Notes under the pieces: model-generated
The model's database searches: none
What the model saw: the letters and a program-made list of their open reading frames with translations, nothing else
Told to the model about the DNA's origin: nothing
In this document: piece after piece, positions 28,029 to 37,816 of the stretch
Layout: each line of letters opens with the position of its first letter
Position numbering within the stretch: position 1 is the stretch's first letter
Position numbers and translations under genes: made by a program
Assembly: GCA_963833465.1 (NCBI GenBank)
Contig: CAWHXW010000003.1
Coordinates: forward strand, 496,001 to 560,000
DNA length: 64,000 bases
From: Fen-1298 sp963833465
Lineage (GTDB): Bacteria; Bacteroidota; Ignavibacteria; UBA10030
Direction: 5' to 3'

Positions 28029-29609
28029 ATGCAAAAAATATTTTTATACGATACAACGCTGCGTGACGGCACACAAGGAGAAGAAGTATCCTTTTCCGCA
28101 GAAGATAAAATAAAAATTGCCAAGCGACTCGATGCATTTGGCGTATCTTATATTGAAGGCGGATGGCCAGGCTCAAATCCAAAAGATATGGAATTCTTCG
28201 AACGCGCACGCAACACTGTTTTCAAACATGCGAAAATTGCGGCGTTTGGTTCTACGCGCCGTGCAAAAAATCCAGTTGAAAAGGATGCAAATATTCGCGC
28301 TTTGCTGGATGCACAAACCCCGGTTGTTACAATCTTTGGTAAGACTTGGCTACTCCATGTGAAAGAAGCACTGCAAATTTCACCTGAACAAAATTTAACA
28401 ATAATAAGCGACTCTGTTGCATATCTAAAGAGACACAAAAAAGAAGTGATCTATGATGCAGAACATTTCTTTGATGGATATAAACACGATAAATCTTATG
28501 CTGTGCATTCATTAGCCGTCGCTGCCAGCGCGGGTGCAGAAATTCTTGTTCTCTGTGATACTAATGGAGGAACTCTTCCGTGGGAAGTAGCAGAAATTGT
28601 GCGCGAGGTCAAAAAGAATATTAATACTCCACTTGGTATCCATACACACAACGATTCTGGAACGGCTACTGCAAGTTCGTTAATGGCAGTGCGCGAAGGA
28701 TGTGTGCAGGTGCAGGGAACAATCAATGGCTATGGCGAACGATGCGGCAATGCCAACCTTTGTACTATTATTCCTGATCTTCAATTAAAAATGGGATATC
28801 GCTGTATTGCAGATGAAAAATTGCAGCATTTGACAAGCGTTTCACGCTATGTAAGCGAACTGGCAAATATGAAGCACCAAAAAAATCTTCCTTTCGTAGG
28901 GGAAAGTGCATTTGCACATAAAGGCGGTGTCCATGTCAGCGCGGTAATGAAATCAGCATTCACGTACGAGCATATCGTTCCTGAAGCAGTCGGAAGTGTG
29001 CGTCGAGTTTTAATTTCAGATCTTTCAGGCCGAAGCAATGTCCTTTTCAAAGCGAAGGAATTAGGCGTAGAACTAGATGAGAAATCTTCAGCTGTACAGA
29101 AAATCGTTGATGAAATTAAAGAGATGGAACATTATGGCTACAGCTACGAAGATGCCGAAGGATCATTTGAATTGATGGTGAAGCGACATACTGGAGAAAT
29201 GAAACACTTTTTCGATTTAGAACGATTCAAGGTAAGCATCCAAAAGGATGATCTTGAAAATGATGCGCGTTCTGAAGCGTTAATTAAAATACGCGTAGGC
29301 AACGAAACAGAAATTACAGCCGCTGAAGGCGATGGGCCTGTCAATGCACTTGATAAGGCGCTGCGAAAAGCACTCGGAAAATTTTATCCTGAATTAAACC
29401 AAATCCACTTAACTGATTACAAAGTACGGGTACTTGATACTCAAAATGCAACGGCTGCAAAAGTGCGTGTACTTATTGAGACTAAAAACGGTGAATTATC
29501 ATGGAATACGGTTGGTGTTTCTCCGGATGTAGTTGAAGCAAGCTGGATAGCGGTAGTTGACTCGATCAATTATCATTTATTAAAACATAAAACAAAAGAT
29601 GTCAAATAA
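28029..29609 (+). CDS. cimA: (R)-citramalate synthase
   Basis: The 526-residue LeuA-family enzyme starts MQKIFLYDTTLRDGTQGEEV and has the CimA-type opening GVSYIEGGWPGSNPKD. HTHNDSGTATA and NGYGERCGNANL mark the active site, and a C-terminal regulatory domain follows. It joins pyruvate and acetyl-CoA to citramalate, the threonine-independent entry to isoleucine. No threonine deaminase is seen in the window, in keeping with this route. ATG 28029 is the family start; the frame is open to TTG 27987. Confidence 0.88.
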   Translation: MQKIFLYDTTLRDGTQGEEVSFSAEDKIKIAKRLDAFGVSYIEGGWPGSNPKDMEFFERARNTVFKHAKIAAFGSTRRAKNPVEKDANIRALLDAQTPVVTIFGKTWLLHVKEALQISPEQNLTIISDSVAYLKRHKKEVIYDAEHFFDGYKHDKSYAVHSLAVAASAGAEILVLCDTNGGTLPWEVAEIVREVKKNINTPLGIHTHNDSGTATASSLMAVREGCVQVQGTINGYGERCGNANLCTIIPDLQLKMGYRCIADEKLQHLTSVSRYVSELANMKHQKNLPFVGESAFAHKGGVHVSAVMKSAFTYEHIVPEAVGSVRRVLISDLSGRSNVLFKAKELGVELDEKSSAVQKIVDEIKEMEHYGYSYEDAEGSFELMVKRHTGEMKHFFDLERFKVSIQKDDLENDARSEALIKIRVGNETEITAAEGDGPVNALDKALRKALGKFYPELNQIHLTDYKVRVLDTQNATAAKVRVLIETKNGELSWNTVGVSPDVVEASWIAVVDSINYHLLKHKTKDVK

Positions 29610-29641
29610 TATTGGATTCATATCAAAGAAAAAATTATTAA

Positions 29642-30682
29642 ATGATTATTGTAATGAAAGCGGGCGCAGCCCAGCAGCAAATAGACCGTGTATTTGAGAA
29701 AGTGCAAGAACTTGGTTTCCGGGTGCATCCGATTTATGGAGAATTGCGTACAGTCATCGCTTGCGTAGGCGACGAACGCGGGAAATACCAATTGCAGGCA
29801 CTTGAGACACTTGACGGTGTAGAAAATGTTGTCCCGATTTTGAAACCATTCAAACTTGCAAGTAAAGAATGGAATCAATCTCGAACCACTATTACAATTC
29901 CCGCTCCGAATGAAAGTGGTCTTTCACCTGTAATTATTGGTAATAGCAATATTATAGTAATGGCAGGGCCTTGTTCGGTTGAAAACCGTGAACAAATTCT
30001 TCTGACAGCAGAGTCAGTAAAGAAAGCTGGAGCAAAAGTTTTACGCGGAGGTGCGTTTAAACCTAGAACATCACCATATGCTTTTCAAGGTCTAGAAGAA
30101 GAAGGATTAAAACTGCTTGCCGAAGCGCGAGAAAAAACAGGTTTGCTTATAATTACAGAAGTAATTACACCAACCGATGTACCGCTTGTAGCGGATTATG
30201 CAGATATATTGCAAATCGGTGCACGGAACATGCAAAACTTTGCACTGCTTAAAGACATCGGTAAGTGGAAAAAACCAGTTCTGCTAAAACGCGGTCAGTC
30301 TAATACATTGAAAGAACTGCTAATGTCCGCAGAATATATAATGTCGCAGGGCAACGAGCAAGTAATATTATGCGAGCGTGGCATTAGGACATTTGAAGAT
30401 TATACACGCAACACATGTGATCTTTCCGCTGTCCCTGCTTTAAAGGAGTTGAGTCATTTGCCTGTGATTGTCGATCCAAGTCATGGCACTGGCGTGCGCA
30501 GTCTTGTTACATCGCTTGCAAAAGCAGCTATTGCAGTTGGTGCCGATGGATTGATTATTGAGGTACATCCTCATCCAGAGGCGGCATTTTCGGATGGAGT
30601 TCAATCGTTAACACCGGAACAATTTGGAATATTGATGGATTGGGTTCGCAAGTTAGCACTGATAGAAAATAAAATAGTATAG
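29642..30682 (+). CDS. aroF: 3-deoxy-7-phosphoheptulonate (DAHP) synthase
   Basis: The 346-residue protein has an N-terminal ferredoxin-like regulatory domain (MIIVMKAGAAQQQIDRVFEKV) fused to the barrel (MAGPCSVENREQI, RGGAFKPRTSPYAFQG, KRGQSNTLKE, VDPSHGTG). This is the Thermotoga-type DAHP synthase, feedback-controlled through the N-terminal domain. It is the first step to aromatic amino acids. It lies between cimA and leuA with short gaps, an aromatic gene embedded in branched-chain genes. Confidence 0.9.
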   Translation: MIIVMKAGAAQQQIDRVFEKVQELGFRVHPIYGELRTVIACVGDERGKYQLQALETLDGVENVVPILKPFKLASKEWNQSRTTITIPAPNESGLSPVIIGNSNIIVMAGPCSVENREQILLTAESVKKAGAKVLRGGAFKPRTSPYAFQGLEEEGLKLLAEAREKTGLLIITEVITPTDVPLVADYADILQIGARNMQNFALLKDIGKWKKPVLLKRGQSNTLKELLMSAEYIMSQGNEQVILCERGIRTFEDYTRNTCDLSAVPALKELSHLPVIVDPSHGTGVRSLVTSLAKAAIAVGADGLIIEVHPHPEAAFSDGVQSLTPEQFGILMDWVRKLALIENKIV

Positions 30683-30693
30683 GAAAACAAACC

Positions 30694-32218
30694 ATGGAAA
30701 ACCGAATATTTATTTTTGACACGACACTGCGCGATGGTGAACAATCTCCCGGTTGCAGTATGAATATTGAAGAAAAACTTCGTCTCGCACGCCAACTCCA
30801 GCTTCTTTGTGTCGATGTGATTGAGGCAGGATTTCCAATTTCATCTGTAGGTGATTTCGAGGCAGTAAAACTCATCGCGGAGAAAATAAAAACATGTACT
30901 ATAGCAGCGCTTGCCCGTGCTGTAAAACTGGATATCGATCGTGCATGGGAAGCAATTCAAGCGGCAGATAAGTCGCGTATTCATATATTTCTTGCAACAT
31001 CGGATTTGCATTTGAAGTATAAACTAAAAAAATCACGTGAACAGGTCTTACAAGATGCAATGTGGGCGGTGAAGTATGCGAAATCGCTATGCGAAGAAGT
31101 TGAATTTTCATGTGAAGATGCTTCTCGTACAGATATTGATTATTTATGCAAAGTTGTCGAAGCCACAATCGATGCAGGTGCAACTATTATTAATTTGCCT
31201 GATACTGTAGGTTATGCAATTCCGGATGAGTACGGCGCGATGTTTCGCACAATACGCGATCGAGTTCCGAATATCAAAAAAGCTATTTTAAGTTCACACT
31301 GTCACAACGATCTTGGTTTGGCTGTTGCCAATTCGATTACAGCCATTCAAAATGGCGTACGTCAGGTAGAGTGCACACTTAATGGTATTGGTGAACGTGC
31401 GGGCAATGCATCGTTAGAAGAGATAGTCATGGCTATCAAGACACGTCATGAAAAACTTGGCCTTAAAACAAATATTGATACAGAGGAGATTTACAAATCA
31501 AGTAAATTATTAAGCGGTCTCACCGGCATGACAGTTCAACGAAATAAGGCAATCGTCGGTGCGAATGCATTCGCACATGAAGCAGGAATTCATCAGGATG
31601 GAGTGCTTAAAAGCCCTATCACATATGAAATTATGACGCCGCAATCGGTTGGCATTAAACACACAATGCTAGTTCTAGGAAAACATTCTGGCAGACATGC
31701 ATTGAAACAGCGATATACAGAATTAGGATATAAATTATCTGACGACGAACTTCAACGCGCATATAAACTTTTTTGTGAGATAGCTGACCAAAAGAAAGAA
31801 ATATTTGATGAAGACCTTGAAGCAATTCTTGAAACCTCAAGTGAAATTGAAGAAGTATATCAACTGACTAATATTCAAATCGTCAGTGGAACAAATCTTC
31901 GTCCAACCGCAACGATTGAACTGCGACAGGGTGATCAAACAATTGTGGATTCCGCAACAGGAGATGGTCCTGTGGATGCTTCATATAAAGCGATTGAACG
32001 GATAACCGGTGTTGTCGGCAAACTAACGGAATATTCCATCAAATCGGTTAGTCTTGGTCATGACGCCGTCGGCGAAGTATTTGTACGTGTTGAGTTTGAT
32101 GGTGTTTTGTACAATGGCCGCGCTGCAAGCACGGATATTCTTGCCGGCAGGTACTCGTGCATATTTAGAAGCGCTTAATCGGGCATTAGCATCGAAGAAA
32201 CGGAAAGAAGAAAAATAA
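30694..32218 (+). CDS. leuA: 2-isopropylmalate synthase (3' frame break)
   Basis: The protein starts with IFDTTLRDGEQSPGCSMN and has SSHCHNDLGLAVANS, NGIGERAGNASLEE and a C-terminal leucine-binding domain ending GRAASTDIL. The given frame stops at 32178 just after CAGGTAC (32148-32154). Dropping its A gives LAGGTRAYLEALNRALASKK and a stop at 32218, matching the normal LeuA C terminus and about 507 residues. It makes 2-isopropylmalate from 2-oxoisovalerate and acetyl-CoA. It begins 11 bases after the DAHP synthase. Confidence 0.9.
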
Positions 32219-32261
32219 AATAAATAATTTTGAAGAATTGTGTTGCAATTTAAATATCTAT

Positions 32262-32981
32262 ATGCAAAAAGTTATCGGAATTATTGGAGGCATTGCTCCT
32301 CCATCGACAATAGAATATTATCAGAAAATAATTACCGGATTTCAAGAAAAGGAAAAGACGCTTCATTATCCGTCAATATTGATTAATAGTATTGATATGA
32401 CGCGAATGCTGGAGTTAGTGGGAAAAAGAGAATATGACACCTTAGTTGAATATCTCAATAATGAGATAATCAGATTGAAAAATGGTGGCGCCGATTTTGC
32501 CGCGATTGCATCCAACACGCCTCATATTGTTTTTGATAAATTGAGAAAAATATCGCCGATCCCATTGATTAGCATTGTCGAAGCGACGCTGGCATATTCA
32601 AAAAAACAAGCGTTTAAAAAACTTGGATTGTTTGGTACACAATCAACAATGCAAAGCGGATTTTATCAAGCCGTATTTTCTAAAGAAGGAATAGAAATCA
32701 TAACACCATCTTTGGAATCGCAGGCGTTCATACACAATAAATATATGAGCGAATTTGTAAAAGGAATATTTCTTGAAAACACAAAAATAGCATTTCTTGA
32801 TATCGTGCATCAAATGAAAAAACAAAATGGGATAGAAGGGTTGATATTAGGTGGAACAGAATTACCTTTTATCTTGAAGGAAGAAGATTTTAATAATTTT
32901 AAATTATTGAATACAACTGAAATTCACGTAAATAATATTCTTGATTATGCATTGAACAATAATAATAATGGAATGAACTAA
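32262..32981 (+). CDS. aspartate/glutamate-racemase-fold protein without catalytic Cys pair
   Basis: The 239-residue protein starts MQKVIGIIGGIAPPSTIEYYQKI, typical of the Asp/Glu racemase family. The first catalytic position reads IASNTPH (S84 where Cys or Thr is usual), and the second reads LILGGTELP (G198 where the Cys of GCTE is expected). It may therefore be a non-classical racemase or another enzyme of this fold. ATG 32262 is taken over TTG 32238. Its stop overlaps the leuC start by one base (TAATG), so it is co-translated with leucine genes. Confidence 0.7.
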   Translation: MQKVIGIIGGIAPPSTIEYYQKIITGFQEKEKTLHYPSILINSIDMTRMLELVGKREYDTLVEYLNNEIIRLKNGGADFAAIASNTPHIVFDKLRKISPIPLISIVEATLAYSKKQAFKKLGLFGTQSTMQSGFYQAVFSKEGIEIITPSLESQAFIHNKYMSEFVKGIFLENTKIAFLDIVHQMKKQNGIEGLILGGTELPFILKEEDFNNFKLLNTTEIHVNNILDYALNNNNNGMN

Positions 32982-34393
32982 TGGCTCAACCACTAACGCT
33001 CTTTCAAAAAGTTTGGAATAAACACGTTATTGCACAGGGACCAGATTCGCCTGCAGTGCTGTATATTGATTTGCATCTTGTGCATGAAGTTACTTCACCT
33101 CAAGCATTTGATGGTTTGCGCCGCCGCGGATTGAAAGTGCGGCGTCCTGATCGAACTATCGGAACGATGGATCACAGTATTCCAACACTTCCTCAATCTG
33201 TCCCATTTTCTGATGAACTTGCCGCAAAACAAATGCGGCAAATGGAAATTAATGCGCAAGAATTTGGTTTTCGTCTTTATGGAAAAAACCATCCTCAACG
33301 CGGAATAGTGCATGTCATCGGACCAGAATTAGGTTTTACTCAACCAGGAATGACTATTGTTTGCGGCGACAGCCACACGGCAACACACGGTGCTTTTGGT
33401 GCTCTCGCATTTGGCATTGGTACAAGTGAAGTTGAACATGTACTCGCGACACAATGCCTCTTGCAACGACTTCCAAAAACAATGGAAGTTCGTATTGAAG
33501 GAAAACTTGGTAAAGGTGTGACCGCAAAGGATATCATACTTGCGCTGCTTGCAAAAATTGGCGTTGGAGGCGGCACTGGGCACGTCATAGAATATACTGG
33601 CTCAACCATTCATTCGCTTTCGATGGAAGAACGTATGACTGTTTGTAATATGTCAATTGAAGGTGGTGCTCGCGCTGGTATGATGGCTCCGGATGAAAAA
33701 ACATTTGAGTTTCTCGCTAATCGGGAGTTTGCTCCGAAAGGCAGTGCCTGGGAAAAGGCTTTGAACGAATGGCGTTCTTTGCCGACTGATGCAGGAGCAA
33801 AGTATGATACAACTGTGAGTTTAGATATCTCTAAATTAGAGCCGATGCTGACGTTTGGCACAAATCCCGGTATGGGTTTGCCGGTGACAGGACGAATTCC
33901 TGATCCATCCAAAATTAGTGATGTATCAGAGAGACAGACATTAGAAAAGTCGCTTCAATATATGGGATTTCAGCCGAATGAAACTCTTATCGGTAAAAGT
34001 ATTGATGTAGTCTTCATCGGCAGCTGCACAAATTCCCGCATATCTGATTTACGCGATGCCGCAAAAGTATTTCGCGGCCGCAAAGTTGCACCAAATATTC
34101 GGGCGATAGTTGTTCCCGGCTCACAAGAAATTAAAAGACAAGCAGAAGCAGAAGGATTGCATAAAATATTTACTAATGCCGGTGCCGAATGGCGCGAGTC
34201 CGGTTGTTCAATGTGTATTGCTATGAACGGCGATGAAATAAAAACCGGTCAATATGCAGTCTCTACAAGCAATCGCAATTTTGAAGGACGGCAAGGAAAG
34301 GGCGGGCGTTCACTACTTGCCTCTCCGCTTACAGCAGCCGCCGCCGCTGTTACTGGCAAAATCACTGATGTTCGAACATTGCTCGAGGATTGA
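32981..34393 (+). CDS. leuC: 3-isopropylmalate dehydratase large subunit
   Basis: The 470-residue aconitase-family protein has the TVCGDSHTATHGAFGALAFGIGTSEVEH-type region. Its three cluster cysteines lie in IGSCTNSRISDLR and SGCSMCIAMN. With LeuD it isomerises 2- to 3-isopropylmalate through a [4Fe-4S] cluster. It starts within the stop of the upstream racemase-like gene and ends 3 bases before a methyltransferase gene that separates it from leuD. Confidence 0.94.
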   Translation: MAQPLTLFQKVWNKHVIAQGPDSPAVLYIDLHLVHEVTSPQAFDGLRRRGLKVRRPDRTIGTMDHSIPTLPQSVPFSDELAAKQMRQMEINAQEFGFRLYGKNHPQRGIVHVIGPELGFTQPGMTIVCGDSHTATHGAFGALAFGIGTSEVEHVLATQCLLQRLPKTMEVRIEGKLGKGVTAKDIILALLAKIGVGGGTGHVIEYTGSTIHSLSMEERMTVCNMSIEGGARAGMMAPDEKTFEFLANREFAPKGSAWEKALNEWRSLPTDAGAKYDTTVSLDISKLEPMLTFGTNPGMGLPVTGRIPDPSKISDVSERQTLEKSLQYMGFQPNETLIGKSIDVVFIGSCTNSRISDLRDAAKVFRGRKVAPNIRAIVVPGSQEIKRQAEAEGLHKIFTNAGAEWRESGCSMCIAMNGDEIKTGQYAVSTSNRNFEGRQGKGGRSLLASPLTAAAAAVTGKITDVRTLLED

Positions 34394-34396
34394 ATA

Positions 34397-35197
34397 ATGA
34401 ATGTTCAGAATTATCAATGGAATGCAATTGACTATGCAAAAAGCTCAAGTATTCAGCAGCAATGGGCGCGTGAACTAATTAGCAAGTTGAAATTGAAGGG
34501 CAATGAAAGGATTCTTGATATTGGAAGCGGTGATGGTAAGGTCACTGCCGAGATTGCGAGTTATTTGTCAAGTGGGTCTATTATAGGTATCGACAATTCC
34601 GAAGCGATGATTTCACTTGCTCAAAGCAAATTTCCAGCAGATGCTTTTCCGAATTTGCGATTTCAGCAAGGAGATGCAAGCAAGTTACTATTCGAGAACG
34701 AGTTCGATGTGATTTTTTCTAATGCGACTTTGCATTGGATTCTAGATCAACGTCCAATATTACGGGGTATATATAAAAGTCTGAAGCATAATGGCAAAAT
34801 ACTTTTGCAAATGGGTGGACGCAATAATGCATATGAAGTTGAAATTATGATGAAGAAATTGATCAATAAAGAAGGGTGGAGCAGGTACTTCATTGATTTC
34901 AGTTTCTCCTACGGTTTCTATGGTCCTGATGAATATAATAAATGGCTTTATGAAGCTGGTTTTTTAGCAAAGCGTGTAGAGTTGATTCCGAAAGATGCAA
35001 AACACGAAGGGCGCTCAGGGTTAGAATCTTGGATCAGGACGACGTGGCTTCCCTACACACATCAGGTGCCGGAAAAGGAAAGAGAACTTTTTATTACTCA
35101 GTTAGCAGATGACTATCTTCAGCATCATCCTGCTGATGAAAACGGTATAGTTCATGTTAATATGATGCGGCTTGAAGTCGAAGCTGTTAAACTATAA
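34397..35197 (+). CDS. trans-aconitate-methyltransferase-like SAM methyltransferase
   Basis: The 266-residue class I methyltransferase has ILDIGSGDGKVTAEIA (motif I), IIGIDNSEAMI, GDASKL and FSNATLHWI, which is the Tam-like pattern. The C-terminal FYGPDEYNKWLYEAGF stretch also fits Tam. Tam esterifies trans-aconitate, and the yeast relative Tmt1 also methylates 3-isopropylmalate. Placed between leuC and leuD with a 3-base gap, it probably acts on a by-product or intermediate of the isopropylmalate isomerase step. The substrate is inferred from context only. Confidence 0.78.
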   Translation: MNVQNYQWNAIDYAKSSSIQQQWARELISKLKLKGNERILDIGSGDGKVTAEIASYLSSGSIIGIDNSEAMISLAQSKFPADAFPNLRFQQGDASKLLFENEFDVIFSNATLHWILDQRPILRGIYKSLKHNGKILLQMGGRNNAYEVEIMMKKLINKEGWSRYFIDFSFSYGFYGPDEYNKWLYEAGFLAKRVELIPKDAKHEGRSGLESWIRTTWLPYTHQVPEKERELFITQLADDYLQHHPADENGIVHVNMMRLEVEAVKL

Positions 35198-35229
35198 ATT
35201 AATTTCCAATCACTAAAGAATAAAAACAT

Positions 35230-35820
35230 ATGGCGACATTTAATAAACTTACATCACGTATTGTTCCACTGCTAGTGGATAACATAGATACAGACCAAAT
35301 CATTCCGGCTCGATTTCTTAAAGTCACAGATAAAAATGGACTTGGCGAACAACTGTTTTGCGATTGGCGGTACAATGCTGATGGTTCTCCCAAATCCGAT
35401 TTTGTATTAAACCAACAACAGCATCGGGGTGCAAGTATATTGCTTGCTGGCGATAATTTTGGATGCGGTTCATCGCGTGAGCATGCACCGTGGGCACTTA
35501 CTGCTTTTGGATTTCGAGCAATTATCAGCACAACGATAGCAGATATTTTTCGCAGCAATTCAATGAAAAATGGACTTCTCCCAATTATTCTCAAACAAGA
35601 AGAACATCTGCAACTGAAGGAAGAAATTCAAAAATCACCGAATGCTGAAGTAACTATCGATCTTGAGAAACAGCAAATAGTTTTTCCATCTGGAAAAAGC
35701 GCTACATTTCCAATCGATCCATTTTCAAAAATTTGTCTTTTGAACGGCGTCGACGAATTGGAATACTTACGTCGGTTCAGTAAAGATGTAGAACAATACG
35801 AAGCGAAAAACGCGAAGTAA
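35230..35820 (+). CDS. leuD: 3-isopropylmalate dehydratase small subunit
   Basis: The 196-residue swivel-domain protein has LVDNIDTDQIIPARFLK near the N terminus and the conserved GDNFGCGSSREHAPWAL substrate loop. It partners LeuC. It lies after the Tam-like gene and 13 bases before proC. Length and motifs are normal for bacterial LeuD. Confidence 0.94.
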   Translation: MATFNKLTSRIVPLLVDNIDTDQIIPARFLKVTDKNGLGEQLFCDWRYNADGSPKSDFVLNQQQHRGASILLAGDNFGCGSSREHAPWALTAFGFRAIISTTIADIFRSNSMKNGLLPIILKQEEHLQLKEEIQKSPNAEVTIDLEKQQIVFPSGKSATFPIDPFSKICLLNGVDELEYLRRFSKDVEQYEAKNAK

Positions 35821-35833
35821 CGGAGATCGGATT

Positions 35834-36706
35834 ATGCAGACAAAAGTGAAAGAAATTATGCAACGGCATGAAGATTATCACCATATTGATAGGCCCATTG
35901 CAATTCTTGGATCTGGCAATATGGGATCCGCATTAATGAAGGGCATCATCAATGCGAAGTTGACACCACCAAAAAAGATTATTGCATGCGATATCAATCC
36001 AGCAAGATTGCATACACTTGCATCGGAATGGAAAGTTCGTACAACGCTCGACATTAAAGAAGCCGTTAAAGAGTCAGAAATATTATTGCTGTGTGTGAAA
36101 CCGCAAACACTTTCCAAAGCATTGGAGATTATGAAAGAATCAATTCGGCCTAATCATTTAGTTATTTCAATTGTGGCTGGAATGCGGATTGCTTTTATAC
36201 AACAAATGCTCGGAACTAATCTTGGTATTGTACGCACGATGCCGAACATTGCCGCAACCGTCGATGAAGGCGCTGCCGCTGTGGCATTCGGGAAGCATGT
36301 TACACCCGAACAACAAAAAATTGCGAAATCGATTTTCGAAGCCGTGGGCGAAGTTGTCGTTGTCACTGAAGATCAGCTTGATGCTGTAACAGGTCTCAGC
36401 GGCAGTGGTCCGGCGTACATTTATATGGTAATCGAAGCGTTAATTGACGGTGGTGTTAAGATGGGATTGTCACGTGATATATCCACAAAACTTGCCATTC
36501 AAACTGTGCTCGGTTCAGCGAAGTTAGCAAAATCTTCCGGACTACATCCGGCAATTTTGCGCGATCAAGTTACAACACCAGGTGGAACGACTATTAATGC
36601 AATTCACGAACTTGAATCGCATGGCCTTCGCTCAATGCTGATCGATGCAGTCGCGACTGCAACACGCAGGTCGGAAGAATTAAGCAAATTAATGAATAAC
36701 TTATAG
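35834..36706 (+). CDS. proC: pyrroline-5-carboxylate reductase
   Basis: The 290-residue protein has the NAD(P)H motif IAILGSGNMGSALMKGII, then VRTMPNIAATVDEGAAAVAF and the C-terminal GLSGSGPAYIYMVIEALIDGGVKMGL and TTPGGTTI signatures. It performs the last step of proline synthesis. About 20 residues precede the Rossmann motif, longer than usual. GGAGATCGG supports ATG 35834. It is the only proline gene here and lies inside the leucine set. Confidence 0.92.
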   Translation: MQTKVKEIMQRHEDYHHIDRPIAILGSGNMGSALMKGIINAKLTPPKKIIACDINPARLHTLASEWKVRTTLDIKEAVKESEILLLCVKPQTLSKALEIMKESIRPNHLVISIVAGMRIAFIQQMLGTNLGIVRTMPNIAATVDEGAAAVAFGKHVTPEQQKIAKSIFEAVGEVVVVTEDQLDAVTGLSGSGPAYIYMVIEALIDGGVKMGLSRDISTKLAIQTVLGSAKLAKSSGLHPAILRDQVTTPGGTTINAIHELESHGLRSMLIDAVATATRRSEELSKLMNNL

Positions 36707-36742
36707 CAGAAAAAAATCTAATCAAGGAGCAAATGAAAGAAG

Positions 36743-37804
36743 ATGGCAAAGAATTATAGAATTGCTGTAATTGGCGGAGATGGTACTGGACCTGAAGTAG
36801 TCGCAGAGGGTTTGAAAGTTCTTAAAGCTGTTTCTAAAAAATATGGTTTTTCATATAACACGACTATGTTTGATTACGGCGGCGAGAGGTACTTGAAAAC
36901 AGGTAAAACAATCAGCGATGATGAACTTGAAGGTTTGAAGAAATTCGATGCGATTTATCTTGGTGCAATCGGACATCCAGATGTGAAACCTGGTATTCTT
37001 GAGCAAGGAATTCTTCTGAAAATACGTTTTGCACTCGATCAATACATAAATTTGCGGCCGATCAAATTGTACAATGAAACATTCTGCCCATTGAAAGATA
37101 AAAAGCCAGAAGATATTGATTTTATTGTAGTTCGCGAGAATTCGGAAGGTCTGTATAAAGGATTAGGAAGTTTTGAAAATAAAGGAACGAAAGACGAAGT
37201 CGCGATTCAAATCTCGCACAATACACGCAAAGGAGTAGAACGCTGTATCCGTTATGCGTTTGAGTACTGCAAAAAGCGTAACAATAAGAAACGGAAAGTA
37301 ACCCTCTGTGGAAAAACAAATGTGTTGACCTTTGCTTGGGATCTTTGGCAGCGTACGTTTAATGAAGTCAAAAAGGAATATCCTGATATTGAAACTTATT
37401 ACGCTCACGTTGATGCAACAACAATGTGGTTTGTGAAAAATCCTGAATGGTTCGATGTTATTGTAACAGATAATATGTTTGGCGATATTATAACAGATCT
37501 CGGTGCTATGGTACAAGGTGGCATGGGAATTGCTGCTGGCGGCAATATTAATCCGGAAGGCGTTTCTATGTTTGAGCCGATTGGCGGGTCTGCACCCAAG
37601 TACACGGGCAAACATGTCATCAATCCGCTTGCTGCAATCTGTGCACTGGGAATGCTTTTGGAAACAATTGGCGAAGAAAAAGCTGGTAAAGCAGTTGAAA
37701 ATTCCGTTATTAAACTTGTTCAAACTAAATTAAAAACTCTAGCTGCTGGTAAAATGGGATACTCTACAGAAGAAATCGGAGATATGGTAGCTGCTGGAAT
37801 CTAA
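36743..37804 (+). CDS. leuB: 3-isopropylmalate dehydrogenase
   Basis: The 353-residue beta-decarboxylating dehydrogenase has IAVIGGDGTGPEVVAEG, the substrate-binding YINLRPIKLY and VVRENSEGLY segments, the TDNMFGDIITDLGAMVQGG metal site and EPIGGSAPKYTG. The NSEG loop and the leu neighbours favour LeuB over isocitrate dehydrogenase, although tartrate-dehydrogenase-type relatives are close. It follows proC in the same direction after an AAGGAG site. Confidence 0.88.
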   Translation: MAKNYRIAVIGGDGTGPEVVAEGLKVLKAVSKKYGFSYNTTMFDYGGERYLKTGKTISDDELEGLKKFDAIYLGAIGHPDVKPGILEQGILLKIRFALDQYINLRPIKLYNETFCPLKDKKPEDIDFIVVRENSEGLYKGLGSFENKGTKDEVAIQISHNTRKGVERCIRYAFEYCKKRNNKKRKVTLCGKTNVLTFAWDLWQRTFNEVKKEYPDIETYYAHVDATTMWFVKNPEWFDVIVTDNMFGDIITDLGAMVQGGMGIAAGGNINPEGVSMFEPIGGSAPKYTGKHVINPLAAICALGMLLETIGEEKAGKAVENSVIKLVQTKLKTLAAGKMGYSTEEIGDMVAAGI

Positions 37805-37816
37805 AAGATCTATTAT

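Noticed and set aside
32148..32154. Programmed ribosomal frameshifting in leuA, thrA and yceI
   Set aside because: The shared DNA motif falls in different codon phases in different genes and lacks conserved slippery or stimulatory structures.
34885..34895. CAGGTAC in the Tam-like gene as another frame break
   Set aside because: The frame stays intact and the family sequence continues normally on both sides.
37163..37723. 186-codon minus-strand ORF opposite leuB
   Set aside because: It is fully antisense to a well-supported gene, with no ribosome site and no family features.
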